From Paramarasmius palmivorus (taxonomy: Eukaryota > Basidiomycota > Agaricomycetes > Agaricales > Marasmiaceae), in the NCBI GenBank assembly GCA_037176845.1, contig JAYKXP010000100.1, positions 62,001 through 126,000 of the forward strand: a DNA stretch of 64,000 nt, in the 5' to 3' direction. Position numbers and translations under genes: made by a program. The notes below the pieces were generated by a model. That model was given only the letters and a program-made list of their open reading frames with translations. It did no database searches and was not told where the DNA came from. Below are positions 35,232 through 46,647 of the stretch, piece by piece (the stretch's first letter is position 1; every line of letters begins with the position of its first letter).

Positions 35232-35989
35232 GAGCTGTGGCGGCCCGGTGAGGGTAGAACTGGGTATGTGAGTGCTAGAGTATAACTAATCGCTATGTAT
35301 GCGTGCAGTCTGCAATTCGCTAAATATAGACCTTGGCGATGAGACACTCTTGTTTATTGCCCGATAGAGTGATGCGATGGCTCGTCCGAGCGAGGGCCGC
35401 AGGCTGGGTTTGCAAAAATTGAGGAGCGAAAACCGAGGATCCACCGTTTGACGTCACCAGAAGATCCAAATCCTTGACTGACCGTCAAGCTTTTTCAGGG
35501 GATGAAGGGGGAAAAACTCTGCTGTGCATGAAGTGATGGCCCCCACTCGCAGTGAATGTGGTAGTAGCTAATCACTGTTGAGAGCTACGATTCTCAGAAC
35601 GCTTTTTTGGTCGTGGGAAATTCACCGTGACCTACTACAGTATGACTCATGTGACATGTCCGTGGCTTTCGGTACTAGACTTGCTTTTACTTACGAATCG
35701 CATGCAATGTTGAACGCTACAAAACATAGCGGAGAGGTTTCTACCTCCATCCAGAACCATGGCCACAGGTAACCATGCTGTGAAACAAATTTGGAGCTCG
35801 CAAACGAGTCCGGAAGCGGCCCGGGACCGTTCAGTAAATGCCAATACTCAGTACGACAACGTAACCTTCATTCTGTCTCCAGATAGAGCACTTCATATAC
35901 AGATATGTGTTTTTAGAACGTACATAATTGGACACTCGTGAACTTAGATAGGTATTGGGGTATTGAATTATATCAGCCACAGCCGACAG

Positions 35990-38046
35990 CTATGCATGGC
36001 TGTCAGCGCTACCAGCTCCCGCAGCGTTTCCTGGCATCACTGAATCTCGAGCCATCCCATTGTTAGCAGTTGCAGGCGTTCGTCTGCCTCCTGGGGTTGT
36101 GGCATCGGAAATAACAGCCGCGTTTTTGCTCGTAACAGGAGCAGGGTTGTCTGGATGTATAGAATGGACGGTTTCAGCGGAGTAGTGAATGCCAGCCGGT
36201 TGGAAAGAAGTCAAATTAGAACGTGATCCAGCTAGTGGTATGTCCGGAAAATAGTCCTGAGGAAGGCGTCCAACATTTCTTGTCCTTATAATCGACTTTG
36301 TCCATTCCAACATCAGAACTTCTGGACCAAGCAAGTCGGTTGGCTCATATAATCGTCGAGATATGATTTGATTATGGATGAAGCGTATGAACCGCTGCCC
36401 ACGGCTGCTCGTGAGCAGTATCGAGACGCGACTTGTAGTATTAATATGCCTCGATAACGCGAGAACGAAAGCTAAACGCTCGCGATTGTGCCTGCCTTCG
36501 TCGTACCCCGGCCATTGTGTACTCCACGCATCTTCGAAAAAGGATAACAGTTTCAGGCTCTCCTTCTGGACATTGGGAACCTCATGCATCCATAACGCAT
36601 CCGCAACAGGAAAGGGTATGACGAAACGGAGACCCGTGGACTTTTGGAGGCTTGCCTGTTGCGAACCGATATTCAGATAATAGCTAGGCTGCTCGAATCG
36701 GTGGGTAATTGCCATCCAGTACTGATGGTAGAACAACAACTTGATCCTGTCCGCGTCATGAAGAGCAGGTTCGCTTATAGTCGGCCAAGGTGCCGTCTCG
36801 ATGTAACGGCCCAAACCTTCCATTTGTGAGTCGACAAACGCCTTTGGATCGCCAAGCCTAAGCTCAACATCAGCTGGCGGTACATCTCCCCACATTGCGT
36901 ACTTCCACTCGCCAAAGACGGCTGACATCGCCACGGAAGGTGGTATCGTGCTAAGAACGTTCTGGAGATGTGGTATCATCGACGGGCTGTCGCGTAACAG
37001 AGTCACTGCCCATTCTAAAGCACGTAGCTCGTACACTTTCAGATTGAAAGGGTCTGAATCTGTGAATGGACGAAGATGTTCGTCGAATCCCCTGACCACT
37101 CGGAGATCGAATGAGGACCAGTCCGCGGCAATGTTGCCTATGCGGTCGTACAGTCTCGAGGCGCTGCTTCGCAAAGTTTGAGGGATAATTGGAAGTTTGG
37201 ATAGTCCGTGAAGGACCTTGCAAGACAGATGATAAACGACCCATGCCTGCGGTGATTTGAATGGACATATGAACTGGTAGGACAACTTATCAAAGTTGTT
37301 ATCGTAGAACTCGTCCCATTGCTCTCCTGGAATAGTCAATGTCGGAAGGAATGTGGTGAGGAAATACAGTCCCGTGCTGAGGATGACTGCAATAAAACAG
37401 AATGCAAAGGGAATGTGGTTTCGGTTCCATAAGAGATCTAGTATACCCGCAAAGAACAGAAGAAGGGCAGCTTCGAGTAGAATGGGGAGCGCCGATAAGA
37501 ACGACGAGACACCCCATCTCTCGAAGCTGTCCCTTCGTAATTGGCGGAGAGCTAACTCTTCGCCTTGTGTCCGGGTTTGAGTATCGCGTTGATGCTCTCG
37601 TACCCACTGCTTGCAAAGGAGGCCGAATAGGGCTGACGTAAGGCTGAATATGAGGCTGAGAAACCAAAGGCAGTTGATACGGATGGAAGACGAGTCGGCT
37701 TTAAACGGAGGTCGCTCCACAACGATTTGGGAAGCGTTAAGCTGCATCGAAATTTGCATCAGCAGTCCAACTGCTGTATCCGTAGGATCCTCGGAGAGCC
37801 ACTGATACGATTCGACAACGAATGCTGTTACTACAGCTGAGAAAAGACCGGCCTGTTCATGGATAAGCAGGAGCATGAATGACACGGAAGCGAACGTACA
37901 AAAACCAAAAGGGTATCAATATCATCTCTCCAGTTCTTGACTGAATCCTCGTCATATCTGCTGACCTCCCTCAATAGAGTATTATACGATTCGTCAAGAC
38001 TCGGAGTAGGTTTCCATTCCCTTGGCATGGTATTGGGTGGCTGCAT
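35990..38046 (-). CDS. DUF6535 membrane protein
   Basis: Two exons, 38046-37900 and 37852-35990 (47-nt intron), giving 669 aa. Exon 1 holds E-W-K-P-T-P-S-L-D-E-S and N-W-R-D-D-I-D-T-L-L-V-F. The DUF6535 core follows: A-G-L-F-S-A-V-V-T-A-F-V-V-E-S-Y, W-F-L-S-L-I-F-S-L-T-S-A-L-F-G-L, K-Q-W-V-R-E-H, and two more helices (S-F-L-S-A-L-P-I-L-L-E-A and F-A-F-C-F-I-A-V-I-L-S). Four membrane segments lie in the first 200 residues; the rest is soluble and ends in a low-complexity tail. This family is common and multi-copy in agaricomycetes and its function is unknown. The start at ATG 38046 is the best available; short upstream exons cannot be excluded. Confidence 0.88.
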
Positions 38047-39049
38047 GATCGATTGGAGGTTAAAGATGCGCGAATAATCGAAGATGAGTAGTGACTACAT
38101 ACCAAGTCTTCCTGTATAGACCCATGTGCTGAGGCTGGGAGAGGTATCTACGCGACATGTTGAGCAGTAATCCAATGTGTCGTTCTCTAGATAACGCGTA
38201 CCTTCGGCGGAGGATGTACAGAGCTCTAGAAAGAAGTTAGTACCTCATAGTTCATGGGTATATTGTGGGTACAAACCTGGCTCTGCATTCGCCCGATGTT
38301 TGCTAGAGTTTGCGGATGCTAGAAAAGGCCTTGGTAAGTATCCCCTCTCGTTTTGCTCTGGGTAAAGCTTTGGAACGTACTGGATTGAAGAACGCCATCC
38401 GGCTTTCTTAGGAGATTTGATGGGGGGAAACAGAAAGTCTTGGACTGGTATTATTTGCTACATAAGAAGTGTATTGGATACTATTTCCGTCTGCGCTGAC
38501 CTAAATTGATTTGCACTGCATCCAAGACGATTGACTCACCTGTCGAGAGGTGTTATGATGGGGTCTAGGCCCGATTTCGGGAGAAATCTTGTAGAGGATG
38601 TGGCGCATGCTTCGCCTGGAGTGGCTTGATCTTTCCAGGAGGGCATTGACAAGTTTTGAGCACCGGCGCATCGGGTCTTGAATAAGCGTCCAAGTCTGGT
38701 ATAGCCTCGAAAGCGAAGAAGTCTCACTTGGAACAGCAAAAACAGCATCAAGACAGAATATTGTGTTCCAATGCGACTTCTCCCGCCTCTAATGATCCCG
38801 ATTGGCCTCAGAAATACCATTCCTGTATTTGTTGACGTACCGTCCTGTAGCTGGATGTTAAGCCACTAGGACGTGCGCTTTGATCGTAGTGCCTGCCAAA
38901 TCTGAAAACATGACAGTGCCTAGTATCTATGGCTCGAGTTTTGAAGGCGGATACAGTGGTGAACCGTGGAAGAGGTGAAACAACAGGCTTGACTTTGAAA
39001 AACCTCTCAAATTTCTCACGCACAGTCCCCCTTCGACCACGACCAGAAA
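38047..39049. other. Intergenic between divergent genes, no gene settled
   Basis: About 1 kb that must contain the promoters of the DUF6535 gene (-) and the WD40 gene (+). Minus-strand segments such as E-L-C-T-S-S-A-E-G-T-R-Y-L-E-N (about 38140-38220) look exon-like, with donor and acceptor sites nearby, but they do not join in frame to the DUF6535 start. Confidence 0.4.
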
Positions 39050-40300
39050 ATGTCAAAACGACCTCCCTCGCCATCCGCTGGCCAGCTCGTCAAACGCCAA
39101 CGTTCGACCCCAGAACCCCAAAACCAAATTGCCATCTCCTCTTCCGGAAAAGCTGGCGAGAAAAGCCTTATTCGAACCGTTCAACGAACCTCTGGTCTCG
39201 AAAGCCCCATCGTCTCTCTTGCCGGCGCACATTCCGGTGAAATTCTCTCTACACGTTTTAGCCCAGATGGACAGTCGGTAGCAGCAGCCTCGGCGGATAG
39301 AGGCGTGTCTCTATGGAGAACATACCCGCCGAACACCAACTATGCCTTGTTGCAAAATCTTCACAAGGCCGCGATAACAGACCTTCAATGGTCGCTCACT
39401 GAACCACTTCTTTATACCGTGTCAGCGGACCACACGCTTATTTTCACGGACCTCACCTCTGGAGGGCGCGTTCGCAAGATTCGGGCACATAAAGAGATTA
39501 TAAATACCTTGGACCGAACTTTGGTTGGAGGAGGACAGGAGTTGTTGGCAACAGGTTCAGACGACGGAACGGTTAAAATTTGGGAAGGAGGCTCAGATGG
39601 GTCGAAAGATAGCGTAGGGGAGATCGTTGTAGGGTGCCCAGTCACAGCTGTCAAGTTCAGTGCGGCTGGTGATCAAGTTTTTGTCGGGGCGTTGGACAAC
39701 TTGATTCACGTACGTCTATCGGTTTTTTTCAGTACTTCGCGCTCAGTTGCTTCCAGGTGTATGATACACGAACATACCAAGAGCAGTACACCTTATCTGG
39801 GCACACCGATACGCCGACATCTCTCGCCCTCTCCCCAGACGGAAACTACCTACTTTCACCCTCGTTATCTTCAACGACATTAATTCATGACATAAGACCC
39901 TTCTCTTCCCTACCGAACCGGATACACCGCTCACTATACGGTGCTCCTGCCGGTTTCGAGAACACTCTCATCAGAGGTACTTGGTCAAAGGATGACGGCG
40001 GAAAGCGTGTAGCTGTAGGTGGTGCAGACCGTATGGTGTGCGTCTGGGAGGTTGAGAGTGGTAGAGTGGAGTACAAGGTCTGTTATATCTAGGGTTGTCT
40101 GATATCCATTGCTAACGAAAGTACAGCTACCTGGCCACAAAGGAACGGTGACAGCAACCGACTTCCATCCAAATGAACCAATATGTTCGTAATTTATCTT
40201 CATTCTACTCACTTTCGTGGGCTCACAAGATTGAATGACAGTGCTCACGTCGAGTAAGGATGGGACGCTCATTTTGGGGGAGATCGAGAAAAAAGTTTAG
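39050..40300 (+). CDS. WD40 protein, U5 snRNP 40 kDa / Cwf17 type
   Basis: Four exons, 39050-39709, 39757-40077, 40127-40184 and 40242-40300, giving 365 aa. A basic leader (K-R-P-P-S-P, L-V-K-R-Q-R-S) precedes seven WD-type blades. These include A-H-S-G-E-I-L-S-T-R-F-S-P-D-G, L-H-K-A-A-I-T-D-L-Q-W, A-T-G-S-D-D-G-T-V-K-I-W-E, L-S-G-H-T-D-T-P-T-S-L-A-L-S and L-P-G-H-K-G-T-V-T-A-T-D-F-H. The end, S-S-K-D-G-T-L-I-L-G-E-I, is typical of SNRNP40/Cwf17. This protein sits on Prp8 in the U5 snRNP and spliceosome in the nucleus. Length and blade order match the family. The third intron starts GTTCGT, a less usual donor. Confidence 0.88.
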
Positions 40301-40526
40301 GTTTTGGATGTTCACTCGGGCGACTGTATTCATGTGTATTTCCTTGCTGTTGGTGCTTGCAACAACCTGGGTTGCTAGCGCAGAGATTTCTGCTTGCTTC
40401 ATTGCTTCATCAGTAGCCTCGGAACTTCTTACATGTTCCGAGAGCCCACAAACAATCAGAAGTCAGGCAGCGTTGCAGGAAGCAACATATTGCCGTCGGC
40501 CAAAATGGGAGCGTAATGATTCAAAT

Positions 40527-41075
40527 ATTACAGCAATTTACGAATCCCTAGAATATTTTTGACAAACTCCAGGCCGTTGATGGTGTTTATGTCCAAACAA
40601 AGGGCTCCACCCGGCAGGTGGGCCGCCCCAGCGCTTACCCAGCGCTTCACCAGGCATCTTGGAATTTCTTTCCTCACCACCGATTTCACATCTACTAGTA
40701 GGCTTAATGGATCAATATCTCAATTCAGCTTCCTCACTAAAACAAAGCTCTGCAGATTGTTGTGCGTCAGTCAGAATCTGTGCTCTGACCAAGCTCCGCC
40801 ATTCGCTTTTGGGGTCACCTCAGCCTGAGCCGTCCGATATTTTCGCGAGAAGTAGTGACTTTCCTGTAGCAAGAAAATGGCATTCGACAACAGCATGCTA
40901 TACTGGAGTGGTCGTTTTCGCTCAACGGCGTCAGTAGCGTCACTTGAGAGACCTAAGCGCCAGAAAAACGCTGGAACGGCACACCTGGCCGGGTGGAGCC
41001 CTTTGTTTGGACGTAAACAGATCAATTTCCTGGAGTTTCTCAAAAATATTCTAGGGATTCGTAAATTGCTGTAAT
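40527..41075. mobile_element. Foldback (MITE-like) element with ~110-bp inverted ends
   Basis: 40527-40636 is repeated in reverse complement at 40965-41075. The outer 36 bases (starting ATTACAGCAATTTACGAATC) match exactly and the rest matches at roughly 85-90 percent by eye. The 330-bp centre has no convincing ORF. Long inverted ends and a short non-coding core fit a non-autonomous DNA transposon. No clear target-site duplication was found. Confidence 0.75.
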
Positions 41076-41122
41076 GATTGATGGCGCGCACGAGACATCG
41101 TGCCAGAAAGCCAGACTGAACT

Positions 41123-42243
41123 AGCCTGGTACCCGGGGCGGGGGGTAAGCCCATGCCCTCTCAAATTCAGACTCCGACAGATAGATAGATAGATATCGAC
41201 GACTGTCTATTGCATCTCCAGTCAAGTATGGCCGTTTCGCCCTCTCTCCTGCCGAGTAGATCCTCTAAAAATTCTCTCTATAGTACGGAAGAGTCTCTCC
41301 GCTGTTTGTCGTCTGATTTATTATATGTGAAGATATGTATTTCTTTGAAAGTGATTTACCATCAATGTAAGTACTTTCCGGTCTGCCTCCGTGAATACGT
41401 CGTGTATCAGCTAGCGCCCCAACTTAGTGAGTCCCTTCGACGATCGCCACCAAACCCAATCGTTCTCTGGTAGGTCGGCGCGCAACAATGGACACTATGT
41501 GGACATTCTAGGAGTGATCTAGGGTGACCGCCATCCTCATAATTGACACCCGTGCGTGCGTGTGCCCCGTTCTGATCCCAAAATATGACAGACGTTCTCA
41601 AATGGAGAAGTCTATATTATATGATGTTTTCGAAGTCGAGTATGCATGTAAACCTGTTAATGAAGCATCAGTATCAGAGTGAACAGGGCTTCAAAAGCTG
41701 AATAACTCAACCGTTGTATAGCGAACACGTATTTCGTCTCGAATAACTCTGTAGTAATCGATGAAGACATTCCGGAAGCTGCTGATCGTTAAAAAGCCAT
41801 GAAGCGATCTTAGACGCCGGAGAGTCGAGGCAGGGTGATCTTCGATATCTAGTCTTCCTTGTAGCTTTCATCACCTGGCGCAATAGCGACTGTGCTGAGT
41901 TGTCCTCCTCTCATAATTCTATCGTCTATTGTAGCTCTGGTTTAACAAAAGAGGTCGCGAGATGTATAGTAATTTTTTGAATCTGAAACAATGGATTTAG
42001 CACCGGGAGGGTCGGAACTGAACGAAGCTTGTCCCAAATGATATGACCGAGTGCATGATTGATATTTACAGCTGTGAGGGCCGTTGTTGAGGAGGAAAGA
42101 GCTAGGAAAACGTTCGACATCGAGGTTGAGTAACAAAAATGATAAGATCACGTTATCAGCAGAGGACTTCAACGAGCATCAAGCGCGCGCGGAGTTTGAA
42201 TTTGGGGGAGCATGGGCTTACCCCCCGCCCCGGGTACCAGGCT
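41123..42243. mobile_element. 1.1-kb element with 52-bp terminal inverted repeats
   Basis: 41123-41174 matches the reverse complement of 42192-42243 at 48 of 52 positions, with the outer 34 exact (beginning AGCCTGGTACCCGGGGCGGG). The roughly 1-kb interior has no transposase-like ORF, so it is a non-autonomous element. The flanks lack an obvious target duplication. Confidence 0.7.
41180..41195. repeat. GATA microsatellite
   Basis: Four tandem copies of AGAT/GATA just inside the left inverted repeat of the 1.1-kb element. Confidence 0.8.
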
Positions 42244-42291
42244 TTAATACAGAACGACTATCTTCTGTGTAAAGCCGGGCTAGCCAGGCTA
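42228..42291. repeat. Imperfect hairpin and dispersed 29-bp repeat
   Basis: 42228-42251 and 42263-42286 are imperfect inverted copies of each other around a short loop. The 29 bases 42263-42291 occur exactly, in reverse complement, at 60073-60101. This indicates a repeat family present more than once in the window. Confidence 0.7.
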
Positions 42292-42744
42292 AGACTGAAC
42301 AGTGAGCTGGCAACTTCCAGCTGTTTTCGCGTTGCTTAACCTCGCAAACGAACGTATTTGACTCATCCTTCAAATAAAAGAAAAGATAGATGTAGAGGGC
42401 GTAACGACTGGAATTCGCGTGTAAACGAAGTCGAATATACCACGACATGGAGGTTGAACGTTGAAGACGTTGAAGCTTGAAGCTTTGAAGTTCAAGGGCG
42501 CCAAACTTCTCACACGGGCGCCAACTTCCTCTTTGAGCTGTCTCTCGCTGCACGACGTTTATTATGTAGCACATTTATCACTACAGATACACCAGTACAT
42601 GTATGTGTACACTTCTTCTTTTACTTTGTTTCTTCTACACTAGCTCTAGAGCATTGCATTCTAATCAAGAAACCATAGTCCATTCGTTATTTTCCTTTAC
42701 CTTGTTCGTTGAAAATTCGAGCCCTTGAATGCACAGCTCATGAT

Positions 42745-45700
42745 TCACAAACCCCCCAGAAATCTTCTCACACACTCCCCCTCCTCCCCATCCCCAGTAA
42801 TCACCACCTCCACGCCAACCCCAGCAACTCCATTCCCGGCTAACCGACGTAGCATCTTCTCGCTCTTACTCAACACTAACGCGTTTTCTCGTTCTCCTTC
42901 TGGTGGTTGCACCGATGCTTGTGAGAGAACCTTGGCCACAGCCCCCGCCCTACTAACATTGCTCGGTAACACCAAGAAGCTATTCGTCGATGGGATAATG
43001 CGTAGGGCGTATCGTTCGCCGAGGCTAGTGCCGTGCCCAGTCAGTTCCGGTTCATGTTAGCAGATAAAGAACATACCTATCGAAGATATGATTTTGCGCC
43101 TCCGCAGCTTGCCTCCTTGCCCATCCATCGGAGCCGTCAAATCGCCACTCGACAGAAGCTTCAAACCTAGCATTGGACGGGGAAGAAGGGGGTTGAACGA
43201 TATACGACGAGGGGGTGCGTTCCGTGAACTGTATGATTTCGCATTAGCTCTAGTACTGTTTAATAGCTAAAAGGAAGAAACGCACATAGTTCAAAATCTC
43301 CGCACATGCGCTCTTCCACTTTTTCGTCGTCTCTTCGTCTGCTGGAAGCAGCTTTTCCCATTCCCCATTACTATCGGCACGCCTCAAGAAGCAACCATTT
43401 TCAGCAACAACACCGACATACACCGGTACTGCCGCTTCCAGTGTCGACCTTGGTAATCCAGACACCACGTACACCTCTACACCTTTTTCATGCAACTGCT
43501 TCAGCGTCTCAAGGGCTCGATCGACTTCTCGTATCTCGCCTGTAGACGAAGGTACAGGAAGTAGACCACCTTCCCAGTCGACAAAAATCCTCTTATACGT
43601 CCTCTTTTCCTTGTTCTGAGAGGCAAACGTAGAGAGCGTCGCAAACGTGTGGTTAGACGAGGATTTGTAAAACGCGGACGATCCTCCAGAACGTAAACAC
43701 CTCGTAAGGAACCCTTTAACAAACGTCTGGGCGGTTTGTTTATGTACGGCCGTGTTGAGATCGTGCCAGCGTTTTCTGTATACACCGTCATTTGTTAGCT
43801 TGCCTAAGATGAAACAAAGAGATAAAGTCACTCACGCAGCCTCCTCGCGACTCATCTCAATAGCAACCCTAATCTCATCAGAAGTCTTAGGTATATCCCA
43901 GGGATTGATAGGTAAACAGCTCCTAAAGCCGGAGGAGTATGTGTATGATCCTGTGAACTAGTTGTACGCTTCAGTTCCAATCACCAGCTCAGCGAAATAA
44001 ACACGTACTTCTGAAAGAACCAGAACACCTTCTCTGCCTCCTTCCATCCCTTCTTCCTCATCAATAGTACCGAGACTGCCACCGCCTGCCCCCTTGCCTT
44101 CCTGCATGACCACGAATTCGTGTCCCCTCAACGCCATGCCCTCTCGTAAACTTGAAATGAGAAATACGTCTGCTACCTTTAGTAGCGCCAGGTACTGGCT
44201 GAATGACACGTCTTGAGTGTGCAAAAACACCACCGGCTGGTACGTGAGCGTGGAGAACCGTGAATTGATATGCGAGACGGTGGTAAGAATCTCCTCTTCG
44301 ATAGCGTGCGTGTGTGATGTCGCAGAAGAGGTGGTAGACGGGGTGGTGGTTGACAGCGAAGAAGAGGTAGAAGGTGATGAGGAGGATGAGGAAGGGGAGG
44401 AAGGTAGAGCGATTTGGATTAAGACGACCTGGGTGAAAGGATGGAGTTAGCGCTTGGATATAGACAAACAGATAAACAGGCTAGACAGAAGCCTCCATAC
44501 GCAGAGACATTGGTAAGTCCCCTTGTAACGCTCAGTCCTGATCTCAAGTAAAAACATGGCCTACCTTCCCAACCCAGTCCCCATCCTTCTCCAAAAATCT
44601 TTCGAATGCCAACATCTTTTGTCTCACACCCTGTATCTCATCCAACTTGTCCCTGCCCACGATAAGTTTCATACCGCGATATCGTTGGCGCAGAAGCGTG
44701 ACCCAATCAGAAACCTGTGTGTTCGTGTTGAATAAGGGCTAGAGAGTAATAAGGAGAAGGGAGACATACCTCTTTCTCTTCAGCGCGCGATTTGAGCTGG
44801 TGGACATCAATCCCTGAAGAGATAGAGTAAGATGAGTCAGGAAATCAGAACACTGGACGAAGAAGGAAGGTCGAGGACCAGAGACAAAACAACGCGGAAA
44901 GAGGTAAGAAAACATGCAAACGATCGCACAAAAGAGAAAACAAACGCGACTCAACACCAACGAAGAAAGCCGCTTAACGTACCCATAGGAAACACACCAA
45001 CATCCACAAACCTTCCCTTGCCACCTCCAACGCCCCTTCCCTGATCTTGGCCCCCAACAGTCTCGCCCGCACCCGCAGCAGCACCTTCCATACCCTTGGT
45101 ATCACCATCTCTCCTCCCAGCCCCATCTATACCTTCATCTTCCACACCTTCATAATCAACACCTAACTGAATACCACCCGGTAAAGTCTCCACACCACCT
45201 CCCAATATCCTCGAACACGTCTGCCTAAAATGCCGCGCGTAGTTGGCTGTTTGGAAGCCTACTAAATCGGCACCGAGCATACCGCGTAAAAGATGCGATC
45301 GTACGGATAGACAACGGAAGATCTCGGATGATGGGAAGGAAATATGGAGGAAGAAACCGATCTTTGCTTGGGGTGTGTTCGAGGAGTTTTGTAAAGAAAG
45401 TGGCAGTGTGCTTCGGAGCATGAGGGGTAATAGCATGAGATGGTAGTCGTTAACCCATACTACGTCACCGGGACGCCAGATTTCCTTGATCTTAGTTGCG
45501 AACGCGCGATTGACGGCGACGTATTGGGAGTATGAGGCGGACTCGTAGAAGAGTTTGGTGCGTGGAGCATCAGGGATGGCATAGTGGAGAGCTGGCCAGA
45601 GAACCTATAAGGGTGATAATTAGTGTTAGTATTCATTTATATTGATTAGACAGATTGCAATGGGAAAAATGAAAGGGTACACGAACGAACCTGGTGACAA

Positions 45701-46647
45701 AACTCATCATAGCACCCCTCAAAATCATCATCCTTCACCCAAACCACCTCTCCAGGATTCTCCTCTTCCCTGAGTTTCACCTCCACATTCCTCTTCAGTC
45801 CTTCACTAAACTCATCTGTCTTCGTCCCAAGCGTACCGACCCATACTCTATCAAGAGAAGGACCGACAGAGTCGAAAGCGTTCTTGAGACCACCATTACA
45901 ATGCGAATTGGGCTCGATATAGAACGGCTCTTCTTCCTCCTCTTCCTCTTCCCTGGGTGTTTGAGGTCCAGAGTTTGGCGAAGAGTGTGATTCGGGTAAC
46001 GGGTGTTTAGAAGCACTTCTCGTCCGCGTCCGGTTCCTCGGAGGTCTGGAACGTGAAAGTCGGCGAGAATAGGAACGGTGCATGTGGGCTTCTGACGCAT
46101 TCGGTGCTCTACTTGTCGTTGTTGTGCTGCTAGTCGAAGCAGGAGCGGAATCAGACTTGAACTTTGCGGTTTTCGTTGTAGCAGGTGTAGTAGACATGAA
46201 CCCAGCCATCGCACCAGCATTCATACCACTCAATCCACCCGTAATTGACCTTGATACACCTGGTCTGGGTGTACCAGCAGATGATGTGACGGTGGATGCA
46301 CGATCTCGAAGGTCCTCGACAATGGATAGCGTTTTGTTCGCTGGGACGGCAGGTGTGAGGAGGCTTGTTGCTGGTGTAGTATTTGCAAGTGGTGTCGTAG
46401 GAATTGAGGGTGGAGGAATGCTGCCACTACTTCCACTACCGCTAGGATTTTCCGAATGAGACTGCAACTTCATCGACACTTGATCACACAAATTCTTCTT
46501 CTTCTCCGCTTCGACCTCAGCCAATGGTTCTGGCGACGGCGAGGAATGGTATTGGGACTCGAAATCATAATCATCCGGTGAGCCTAGGATGACGGTTTGA
46601 GGGAGAAACAGGGAAGCGATGATGACTCTTTGCGAGGTCGTGGTCAT
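42745..46647 (-). CDS. Trehalose synthase complex regulatory subunit, Tps3/Tsl1-like
   Basis: Multi-exon gene from ATG 46647 to TGA 42745-42747. It starts I-I-A-S-L-F-L-P-Q-T, then has a disordered Ser/Thr/Pro insert of about 200 aa, then a GT20 (trehalose-6-phosphate synthase) domain. The latter includes G-D-V-V-W-V-N-D-Y-H-L-M-L-L-P, K-I-G-F-F-L-H-I-S-F-P-S-S-E, G-A-D-L-V-G-F-Q-T and S-L-R-E-G-M-A-L-R-G-H-E. A phosphatase-like domain follows, with V-V-S-G-L-P-R-S and V-V-A-E-N-G-C-F. The first phosphatase motif, D-x-D-G-T in active enzymes, reads D-W-E-G-G, so phosphatase activity is probably lost. That points to the structural/regulatory role of Tps3/Tsl1 in the cytosolic trehalose complex rather than Tps2. 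A Gly-rich insertion near 45050-45130 interrupts the GT20 domain. Confidence 0.85.

Larger units (their letters stand above)
33137..35900 (-). repeat. Tandem duplication unit 2 (polygalacturonase with promoter)
   Basis: Second copy of the block starting at about 30185; see there. The offset of both the start codon and the stop codon between copies is 2949 bp. Confidence 0.8.

Noticed and set aside
40771..41154. 127-codon minus frame
   Set aside because: It runs across the right arm of the foldback element and out of it; the reading is explained by the inverted repeat, with no family signal.
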